Assembly: GCA_948473335.1 (NCBI GenBank)
Contig: CAOKXF010000010.1
Span: 1 to 64,000 of the forward strand
Length of the DNA: 64,000 bases
From: an uncultured Clostridium sp.
Lineage (GTDB): Bacteria > Bacillota > Clostridia > TANB77 > CAG-508
Reading direction: 5' to 3'
In this document: one piece after another, positions 18,771 through 27,200 of the stretch
Position numbering within the stretch: position 1 is the first letter of the stretch
Layout of the letters: every line of letters begins with the position of its first letter
Notes under the pieces: generated by a model
What the model saw: the letters and a program-made list of their open reading frames with translations, nothing else
Databases searched by the model: none
Told to the model about the DNA's origin: nothing
Position numbers and translations under genes: made by a program

Positions 18771-18841
18771 TTGTTCCACCTTATACTATATATTTAGGTT
18801 TTTGGCAGGCTTTACCTATAAACCTTTAATTGTTCTTTTTG

Positions 18842-18870
18842 ATTATATCATAACACTTTTTTGTAGTCAA
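18842..18870 (-). promoter_or_regulatory. Promoter of the 18770/18038 unit
   Basis: TTGACT (18865-18870), 17 bases, perfect TATAAT (18842-18847) on the minus strand, leaving a leader of about 65 bases that can fold weakly (AGGTTT with AAACCT). Confidence 0.8.
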
Positions 18871-19032
18871 TTATAAAAAAGTCGAACTTCGCAATTATTT
18901 TTTTCCAGTTTTTATTGCTCTAAAAAATAATATGCTTTTTTGCTTTTATATATTCATTTTATTTACAATAAAAATTCATAATTATCCTCTGTAGAAATTC
19001 AGCATACCATAATGAATTTCCTAAAGTATAAA

Positions 19033-19078
19033 AGTGAACCTAAATTGTTAAACTTTTATCTAACAATTCAGGTTTACT
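19033..19078 (-). terminator. Large inverted repeat after the 19098 gene, similar to the IS end at 24174-24216
   Basis: An 18-bp stem with two wobble pairs (19033-19050 with 19061-19078) follows the stop codon and is trailed by a CTTTTAT stretch on the minus strand, so it can terminate. Its sequence aligns along nearly 50 bases with the inverted repeat beside the transposase remnant downstream of the next gene. Confidence 0.65.
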
Positions 19079-19097
19079 CAAATTATACTATCAAATT

Positions 19098-22000
19098 TTA
19101 GTCATGCAATATAAAGACTTTAATTAAAATTGTTCCTATCAATATTATTATACTTAATATTAATACTAAATTAATATATAATGGATTTATCCCCATTCCT
19201 ATTATTGATACTATTACTTCTGCTCTACCTATATCATCTTCCTTTTTATCCTTATTATTTGGAATAGAATCTTTATCAGGAACTTCATAAGCATTATAAT
19301 CTTCTGCTATTTCAACCATATTAATTTTTGTCCCCAGATTATTTTTTTGATTTTTCCATGTTAAAATTACATCTATTTCTCTACTTTCTCCAGGTTGTAT
19401 TAGTAAATTTTCTAATAAATTAGTTGATATAGTTCCATTTCCTTCATCTGTCCAATTTGGATTATCTTCTACTTTAAATTCTAATCCTTCTGGTACATAA
19501 TCTGTTATTTTCTTTGCTGAACCTTCAATATCTCCCTCATTTGTTATTTTTATTTTATATACAAATTTAACTATTGTTTGTTTTATTTTATTTTTATTTA
19601 TTTCAACTTTAGCTATTATATCCCCATTGCTTCCTGTATTTCCTGTTTCTATTACTTCTCTCTTTTCATCTTCAACTATTATAATCTTTTCTAAATACTC
19701 TGTTAGAGATAAATCAAAAAATTGTACTTCTAATTTTTCTGTATCTTTATTATTTTTTTTGTGCTCTTCTTCATTGTTATATGCTATTTCATCTTTATCT
19801 TTGATTTCACTTCCTTTTTCATCTGTCACTTTTGATATTTGAGCTGAACTTTCAATTATATGTTCTGATGAATTAGTATCTTTTACTTTTAGTGCTACTT
19901 TTATTTCTTTATAATCTGGATTTGTCCTTCTGTTGCCGTTTTCATCTCTAAATGCTTTTATTATATTTGAAGAGCTATCAGTATTTTCTTCTTTTGCTAA
20001 GTAATTTGTCTCTATTTTTACTGTTCTTTCTGCATTTTCTGTTTCTTTTCCTCGTTTGTCATACATTTTCCATTCATATTGCTTGTTTATTTCATGTTCT
20101 GGTAAGAAATCTAAATCTTCAGATATATATTCTGTTATTTGCTCAGCATATCCATCTATATCTCCATTATTATATATTCTTATTGAATATATAACTGTAT
20201 CTCCTACATTTACTGCTTGTGGTTCTTTATTTTGAGTGTATGTTACTTTCTTTTTATCTTTGTCATATTCTACTTCTGGTATTCTATTTTTTATCTCGCT
20301 TTCTATTACTTTCATGCACTCAATTGTTTCTTTGTCTTTTTTTATACTATCTTTATTTATGGTAGCTTTTTCTATTTCTGATATAAACTTCCTTAATTCT
20401 AAATCAAATTCTTCTAATTGCAATATTTCTATATCTAAATCATCTTCATTTTTCCAATTTCTTTCGTCATCTTCTTTACCTGTATTAGAATCCTTGTCTT
20501 TTACTGGATTTCCTTTATCATCACTATCATCTGCTATTTGTGAAATACTTAATAATGAATCTTCTTTTGTTGCATTATCCTTTACTTTGCACTGTATTTC
20601 TACTTCTTTGTAAAATGCCTCTTTTGTTTCTTCACGTCCTTTTATTATTTTAGAATCTCCATTTCCTTTATTCTCATCTTTTTCATATGATAAATAGTCT
20701 GTTGCATATATATTTGTTGTTCCTTCTACTAATTTCCATTTGTATTTATCATTTATACTTCCATCACCCTCTGTATATTCTACGATTTCTAATCCTGATG
20801 GCAATGTTTCTGTTATCAGACTTGCATATGCACTTACTTCACCTTCATTATATACTCTTATTGAATATGTTACTATATCTCCTACTCTTACTTTTGGTTT
20901 ATTATTATATACATCATAATAAGTATATATCGTTTTCTCTTTGGTTTCTTCTAATTCATTAATTATAAGTTGTTGTTGTTCTATTGTATTGCCTTCTTGC
21001 ATATTTTCTGCGTTAATCACATTATTTTTCTGTATATTCTGTATATTGTCTCTGTTCAATACATTGTTTTCTTCCATTTTCTGTTTTTCAAGTTCTTCTA
21101 ATTTTTGTTTTTCTATTCTTCTTTGTTCTATTCTTGCTATTGCTTCTGTATCTAGCTTAGCATATCTATCAGTATAATTTATATCTTGTCCATTTCTAGT
21201 AATTTTTGTTATTTGTTTTCTTAAACTTAAGTCAAATTCTCTTACTATGATATTTTCATAATCTTCATCATCTTCTGTATAAATTTCCCATTTGTCTGAA
21301 TTATAATCCTTTCCTGAATCTCTTTTACTCCATTCACTATTTTTACAATCTCTATCTTGTATTAGCTCTCCTCTTTCATTGATGATTTCTTCTCCTTCTT
21401 CATTTATACATTTACTTCCTGTTATTGCTGCTTCACTTCTTATTGGTATATTATTTGCGATTATGTTTTCTTTTACTCTAAATATTACTGATACTTCTTT
21501 ATAATCTATACCATTTTCTTGATCTGCATAATTAGTATATTCTTCTTTTCCATATGATTTTATTACTTCATCTTTTAATGACGTTGTTTTTATAATTGGT
21601 TCATCTGCACTATATCCCCATATACTGTTAGTTTCTATTATTTCATCATATTTTTCTGTTTCTTTTATTTGTTCTGTTATATCTTCTAAATTCATTCCGT
21701 CCCAACTATATATTATAATTCCATTCTCTATATCTTTTCCTATCATTAGTGCTTCTAAACCTTCTGGTATATTTTGGGCTATCTCTGTTACATATCCATC
21801 ATAGTCTCCTTCATTGTATATTCTAAAAGTATATTTTACCAAGTCTAGTGCTTTTACTGATACAGGATTTTTCTCCATCTCGTATTCTGCTGTTGTTATT
21901 TTCCTTCCGTTTTCTTCTGTATTTAATTTTGATGTATCTACTTTTATAATTCTTTTTCCTGCTGTTTCACCATTTATTTCATCTACATATGTCACTAATT

Positions 22001-23672
22001 TTAAATCAAATGCTTGTGGTAATATTACTAATTTTTCAAAATCATTATCATCTTGTTCACCTTTATAATATGTATTCTTTTGTCCTAAATCCGTTGGATT
22101 TTCCAACCCACCTGTATAACCTATATAATTTAATGTATTTAGTTGATTTGCTGTATAATTTGGTCTTGTGTATGGTTCTGAATCTCTATCTTCACCTTTC
22201 TGACTAGTTATTCTTGTTCCATCTGTTTTTTTCTCTTCATCTATATATGATATACTTGTTAAATATATATTACTTTTCTCATCTGCTATATAGTCCACTA
22301 TGCAATCAAACTCTAATGTATCAAAATCTAATGTTTCCCTTTTGGTAAATGCTTCTATATTTATTACTTTTGATGTCTCGTCTAATCTAAATGTAATAAT
22401 GTTTGCATTTTCATCATATTGCACTATATATTTGTTTCCTTTTTTTGTTATTATATAATATTGTGTTTTTCCATCTATTAATTGTGTATATAAACTACTT
22501 AAATCTAATTTTACTCCATTTGGTAATTGATGTTTTACTATTGTTGCTAGTCCATCTAATGATGCCTCATTATATATATTAATGTTATATGTTACAATAC
22601 TTTCTTTTTTTACTTCTATTGGCTTTTTTATGTGATTATATTGTGCCGTTGTTGTTATTGGTTCTTCTGCTTTTAGTGCTTCTAAATTTTCAATTGTAAT
22701 TTCTCTATCTTTTGTTAAAGCTCCATCTACACCTGTTATGACTGTTCTTAAACTTAAATCAAATTCTTTTGGTAATATTACTAGTTTCTCAAAATCATCA
22801 TCTATTTCTTGTCCTTTATAATATACATTATGTTGTTTCAAGTCTTCTTGATTATTTATATTTCCTATATATCCAATATCATCTCCATATGTTATCCCAT
22901 CTTGCTTTGTATCATGTTCATTTTGATATTTTGGATATTCCCTTCTTTTTATTACCTCTTTTGTTTCTGAATTATATTTTTCTGATATGTATGCTATATT
23001 TGTTAATATTGTTTCTTGTTTTGTGTCTATATCTGCCATTACTTGACATTCTAATAATATTGTCTCTTGTGATAATGTCTTTCCATCAAATGATGGTATT
23101 GTTTTTGGATTTGCACTTTTTTGTATAAATGTTACTGTATTTGTTGTTGTACTATATTCTACAGAATATTTATTTCCTGTTGATGATGTTACTTCATTTG
23201 TCGTTAATAATCTTAATCCTGTTGTAGATGTCCCTGGTAATTGGTCTACTATTTTTTTTGCGTATCCTGGTTGTTCTCCTTCATTACATATCGTTATTGC
23301 ATATATAATTATATCTCCTTTTTCTACTAATACTGGGTCTTTTCTATGCTGATATTTGATATTATCTTTTTCTTGTGTTATTTTAAAAGTTCTTGTCGCA
23401 TTTTCTTTATTTTCATTTACTATGTTCTTATTGTTCCCTTCTTGGTCTTTTATTGATAATATTACTTTTCTTAATGCTAAATTAAATTTTTCTTCTTGTT
23501 CTTGATTTTTTGATATATATAATCCAAAATATGAAAGGTCTTTTTTTTCTTGTTTAATATTTTTTGCTTCAGTTATAATTTGTTGCTGACTGAATTGCCA
23601 TATGACAATTATTGCTAATATTAAACTTACTATGAACTTTATGAATTTTTTGTTTGTCTTTTGTAGTTTCAT
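19098..23672 (-). CDS. Giant surface protein with six FDL(A/S)LRK repeats, C-terminal membrane anchor
   Basis: The 1524-aa protein has a signal peptide (about 1-36), six repeats of roughly 200-250 aa each opening with a F(D/N)LxLRK-type motif, and a C-terminal membrane segment with a short basic tail (LILSIIILIGTILIKVFILHD); there is no LPXTG motif. Each repeat carries HxKxPVxVxxGD and YNEGExxGYAxxIxDxLPxGL, as in DUF11-like wall-associated repeats. Lys at the first strand raises the possibility of intramolecular isopeptide bonds, which is inference. It lacks the thioester head seen in its two paralogues. A Gln/Glu-rich insert of about 40 residues sits in the fourth repeat. The ATG at 23672 follows AAGGAG. 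Confidence 0.88.
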   Translation of the reverse strand: MKLQKTNKKFIKFIVSLILAIIVIWQFSQQQIITEAKNIKQEKKDLSYFGLYISKNQEQEEKFNLALRKVILSIKDQEGNNKNIVNENKENATRTFKITQEKDNIKYQHRKDPVLVEKGDIIIYAITICNEGEQPGYAKKIVDQLPGTSTTGLRLLTTNEVTSSTGNKYSVEYSTTTNTVTFIQKSANPKTIPSFDGKTLSQETILLECQVMADIDTKQETILTNIAYISEKYNSETKEVIKRREYPKYQNEHDTKQDGITYGDDIGYIGNINNQEDLKQHNVYYKGQEIDDDFEKLVILPKEFDLSLRTVITGVDGALTKDREITIENLEALKAEEPITTTAQYNHIKKPIEVKKESIVTYNINIYNEASLDGLATIVKHQLPNGVKLDLSSLYTQLIDGKTQYYIITKKGNKYIVQYDENANIITFRLDETSKVINIEAFTKRETLDFDTLEFDCIVDYIADEKSNIYLTSISYIDEEKKTDGTRITSQKGEDRDSEPYTRPNYTANQLNTLNYIGYTGGLENPTDLGQKNTYYKGEQDDNDFEKLVILPQAFDLKLVTYVDEINGETAGKRIIKVDTSKLNTEENGRKITTAEYEMEKNPVSVKALDLVKYTFRIYNEGDYDGYVTEIAQNIPEGLEALMIGKDIENGIIIYSWDGMNLEDITEQIKETEKYDEIIETNSIWGYSADEPIIKTTSLKDEVIKSYGKEEYTNYADQENGIDYKEVSVIFRVKENIIANNIPIRSEAAITGSKCINEEGEEIINERGELIQDRDCKNSEWSKRDSGKDYNSDKWEIYTEDDEDYENIIVREFDLSLRKQITKITRNGQDINYTDRYAKLDTEAIARIEQRRIEKQKLEELEKQKMEENNVLNRDNIQNIQKNNVINAENMQEGNTIEQQQLIINELEETKEKTIYTYYDVYNNKPKVRVGDIVTYSIRVYNEGEVSAYASLITETLPSGLEIVEYTEGDGSINDKYKWKLVEGTTNIYATDYLSYEKDENKGNGDSKIIKGREETKEAFYKEVEIQCKVKDNATKEDSLLSISQIADDSDDKGNPVKDKDSNTGKEDDERNWKNEDDLDIEILQLEEFDLELRKFISEIEKATINKDSIKKDKETIECMKVIESEIKNRIPEVEYDKDKKKVTYTQNKEPQAVNVGDTVIYSIRIYNNGDIDGYAEQITEYISEDLDFLPEHEINKQYEWKMYDKRGKETENAERTVKIETNYLAKEENTDSSSNIIKAFRDENGNRRTNPDYKEIKVALKVKDTNSSEHIIESSAQISKVTDEKGSEIKDKDEIAYNNEEEHKKNNKDTEKLEVQFFDLSLTEYLEKIIIVEDEKREVIETGNTGSNGDIIAKVEINKNKIKQTIVKFVYKIKITNEGDIEGSAKKITDYVPEGLEFKVEDNPNWTDEGNGTISTNLLENLLIQPGESREIDVILTWKNQKNNLGTKINMVEIAEDYNAYEVPDKDSIPNNKDKKEDDIGRAEVIVSIIGMGINPLYINLVLILSIIILIGTILIKVFILHD

Positions 23673-23698
23673 ATTTTTATTCTCTCCTTATAATATAT

Positions 23699-23726
23699 AT
23701 TTTACACTTTCTTTATATATAGTCAA
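23699..23726 (-). promoter_or_regulatory. Promoter of the 19098 surface gene
   Basis: TTGACT (23721-23726), 16 bases, TAAAAT (23699-23704). The same box-spacing-box pattern precedes the 6159-aa gene and, with TACAAT, the 24241 gene. A TTACGGA motif (+ strand, 23767-23773) lies about 40 bases upstream. Confidence 0.7.
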
Positions 23727-23800
23727 TATAGGCATTTTCACAGTTTTTTCCACTTTTTAAAATGTCTTACGGATTCTTATTTTCTCTACTTGATTTTTAT

Positions 23801-23839
23801 ATTACAGTTTTATTACTTTTTTTTTACTTTTTCTTTACT
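23801..23839 (-). promoter_or_regulatory. 11-bp phased TGTAAT/AGTAAA repeats (WalR-like)
   Basis: On the + strand ATTACA, ATTACT, TTTACT and TTTACT begin at 23801, 23812, 23823 and 23834, exactly 11 bp apart; on the gene's strand they read TGTAAT/AGTAAW. They lie about 75-115 bases upstream of the -35. Confidence 0.6.
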
Positions 23840-23940
23840 TTTTTGGGTTTTTTCAACGTTTCCTATGGGATACTTGACTTTTAGAATATTACACTATTAC
23901 TTCCTTTTCTATGTAGTTTCTTTTTTAAAATATCTTGTTT

Positions 23941-23970
23941 ACAAATAGGCGCATTTCTGCGCCCATTTGT
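23941..23970. repeat. GGCGC hairpin related to the 5.5-kb tandem repeats
   Basis: A 12-bp inverted repeat with one mismatch (23941-23952 with 23959-23970) carries the same GGCGC/GCGCC core and TAATTAGCT-like tail as the hairpins at 5508-5764. Confidence 0.6.
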
Positions 23971-24028
23971 TAATTAGCTATTTTCTATTTTAATACATTA
24001 TCCCTCCTCTTCTATATATATTTCTTTT

Positions 24029-24169
24029 TTAAATGCCTTGTTTACACCATCGCCTTACTGTTTCTAAACTTGGAATATTAAAATGTTTAGCAGTACTAGC
24101 ATATCCTTGATATTCTTCTATACAGTATTTTACCACTTGTAATTTAAACTGATCTGAATATTTTGACAT
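24029..24169 (-). pseudogene. Truncated IS3-family transposase OrfA (helix-turn-helix N-terminus)
   Basis: The 46-residue frame begins MSKYSDQFKLQVVKYCIEE and contains STAKHFNIPSLETVRRWCKQ, the helix-turn-helix start of IS3/IS150-group OrfA proteins, then ends abruptly (normal OrfA is roughly 90-170 aa). Loss of the remainder and of OrfB makes it non-functional as a transposase. The sequence around its end (about 24010-24046) is partly repeated at 23910-23944, which may mark the deletion joint. Confidence 0.8.
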
Positions 24170-24218
24170 AAAATGAACCCTCCTTATTAAACTTTTTGTC
24201 TAATAAATTGGGTTCACT
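24029..24218 (-). mobile_element. IS3-family insertion sequence remnant
   Basis: The segment holds an inverted-repeat terminus (TGAACCC 24174-24180 with GGGTTCA 24210-24216, enclosing a TTATTA/TAATAA stem) and, just inside it, the 5' end of an orfA transposase gene. The rest of the element is missing. The remnant sits 22 bases past the stop of the 24241 gene and may now serve as its terminator. Confidence 0.75.
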
Positions 24219-24240
24219 TCATTTCATGTCTCTTTTAAAA

Positions 24241-27200
24241 TTATAACATATATTTCTTTATTAGAATAATTCCTACTATTGATATTAATAATAATGTTAA
24301 TGTAATATTTGTATATGTTTGATTAATTCCTCCACCTGTCTTTATTGATAATATTACTTCTGCTTCATCAATATCGTCTTCGCCCTCTTCTTTATTATCT
24401 GGTGTTGAATCTTTATCTGGTACATCTTCTTCATTATCGTCTTCTGATATTTCTGCTATATTTATCTTTGAACCTAGATTATTTTCCCCATTTATCCATG
24501 TTAATATCACTTCTACTTCTGCACTTTGTCCTGGTTGTAATAATACATTTTCCAATAGCCTTGTTGAAATTATTCTATTTCCTTCGTCTATCCAATTTGG
24601 ATTATCTTCTGCTTTGAATTCTAGTCCTTCTGGTATATAATCTGTTATTTCTTTTGCATAACCTGCTATATTTCCTTCATTTGTAATCTTTATTGTATAT
24701 GCAAATTTTACTACCGTTTTATCAATTTTCTTTTTGTTTATCTCTACCTTTGGAACTATGTCATTTTCATCTCCAATATTTCCTGTCTCTGTAATTACTT
24801 CTTTTCCATCTTCTGTAACTATTGCTTTTGTTACATATTTTAGAAGTGCTAAATCAAAGTATTCCACTTTTACATTTTCTATATCTTCGTCATCTTCTTT
24901 TGGGTCTTTTTCACCATTATCTGGATCTGAATCTATATCATCAACTGGATCACCATTTTCATCTCCATCTTCTGATATTTGTGCAAAGTTCCTTATTATA
25001 AATTCTGATGAGTCTGGATCTTTTACTTTAAATGCTACTTTTAAATCTCTGTAATCTGGATTCGTTTGACTTATCCCTGCTTCTGGATTAAAGGATTTTA
25101 TTAGGTTAGCTGTATAATTGTCTTCTCCTTCTTTTGCTCCTTTTTCTGCTCCTTCTCCTTTTGCCAAATGTATTGTTTTTATTTTAACTGCTTTCGTTAC
25201 ATCCTCTGTTTTATTTCCTTCTGCATCATACATTTCCCATTCATAGTCTCTATTTGTTTGATGATTTGGTAAAAATTCTAGATATTCTGGAATATCATCT
25301 GTTACTTCTTGTGCATATCCATCTATATCTCCCTCATTATACACTCTTATTGTATATATTACTGTATCTTTAACATGTACTATTAGTGGGTCTTTAGTAT
25401 GTGAATATGTTATTTTACCTGTTTCTTTATTGTAATTAACCTCTGGTATTCTACTTGTAACATCTGTTGTCTTTATAGTTCCATCCTCTGTTTTACTATT
25501 TTCTCTTCCTGTTTCTTCTATTTGTGTTATGAATTTTCTTAATGCTAGGTCAAATTCTTCTAATTCTAATATTTCTATGTCTAAGTCGTCTTCTTCTTTC
25601 CATTTCTTTTCGTCATCTTTTTTCCCTGGTTCTGAATCTTCATCTTTTATTGGTTTTCCCTTTTCATCACTATCATCTGCTATTTGCGCTACATTTAGTA
25701 ATGAATCTGATTTATTTACATTTAATTTTACTCTACATTGTATTTCTACTTCTTGGTAATCTGCCTCTCCGCTTCCTGTATATGCTTTTATTAAAGTTGA
25801 ATTTTCTGTTCCTTTATTTGTATCATTTTCATACGATAAATAATCTGTTTCATATACATTTGTTGTTCCTTCTACTAGTTTCCATCCATATTTATCATTT
25901 ATGCTTCCATCTCCTTTTGTATAAGGTACAAATTCTAATCCTGATGGTAGAGCATCTGCTATTAATTTTGCGTATCCATCTATTTCGCCTTCATTATATA
26001 CTCTTATTGAATATGTTACTATATCTCCTGGTCTTACTTTTGGTTTATTATCATATACATTGTAATAATTATATATTGTGTTTTCTTTACTATTTACTGG
26101 GTCTAATTTTGCATATCTTCCTGTATATAATGTATCTTTTCCATTTCTTGTAATTTTAGTTATTTGCTTTCTTAAGCTTAAATCGAATTTTTGTAATATT
26201 ATGTTGTCATAATCTTCATCATCTTCTTTGTAAATTTCCCATCCATCGTCATTATAATCTTTTCCTGAATCTTCTTTTCCCCATTTATCTGGTGTTGAAT
26301 CTCTATCATCTATTGGATTTCCATCTGAATCTATAATTTCATTTCCTTTATCATCTACTGCTTTGTCTTCTGTTATAGCTGCTTCATTTCTTATTGCCTT
26401 TTTAGTTATTACTGCATTTTCCTTTACTCTGAATATTACTGATATTTCTTTGTAGTCTATCATATTTTCTTTATCTGCATAATTTGAATAATTTTTTATT
26501 CCAAATGCTTTTATTAATTGATCTTTTAGACCATCTGTTGTTATTATTGATGTATTTTTATTGTATTTCCATACATTGTTTGTTGCAACTATTTCATCAT
26601 ACATTCCTGTTGTTTTTATCTCTTGTGTTATATTTCTGATATTCTTTCCATCCCAACTGTATATTACTATGTTATTTGATGTATCTCTTTCTACTATCAA
26701 TGCTTCTAATCCATCTGGTATATCTTCTGAAATTTCTGTTGCATAGCCATCATAATCTCCTTCGTTGTATATCCTAAATGTATATTTTATGAAATCTAAC
26801 CTTCTTACTGATATTGGATTTTTCTCCATCTCATATTCTGCTGTTGTTATTCTTTTTCCATCTGCTCCTGTTTTGTTTAATTTTGTTGTGTCTACACTTA
26901 ATATTCTATTTCCTGCATCTTCACCATTAATTTCATCTATATATTTTATTAATTTTAAATCAAATGCTTGTGGTAATATTACTAATTTTTCAAAGTCATC
27001 ATCATCTTGTTCACCTTTATAATATGTATTTGGTTTTGCTAAATCTGTTGGATTACCACTATTTCCTGTATAACCAATATCATCTACTGTTGTCAATTCA
27101 TCTGCTGTTTTGTTTGGTCTTGTGTATGGCTCTGAATCTCTGTCTTTTCCCTTTTGGTTTGTTATTATTGTTCCATCTTCATCTTTTTCTTCATATATAT

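Noticed and set aside
18780..18841. Riboswitch in the leader of the 18770 gene
   Set aside because: A weak AGGTTT/AAACCT pairing exists, but no known riboswitch core is visible and the leader is only about 65 bases.
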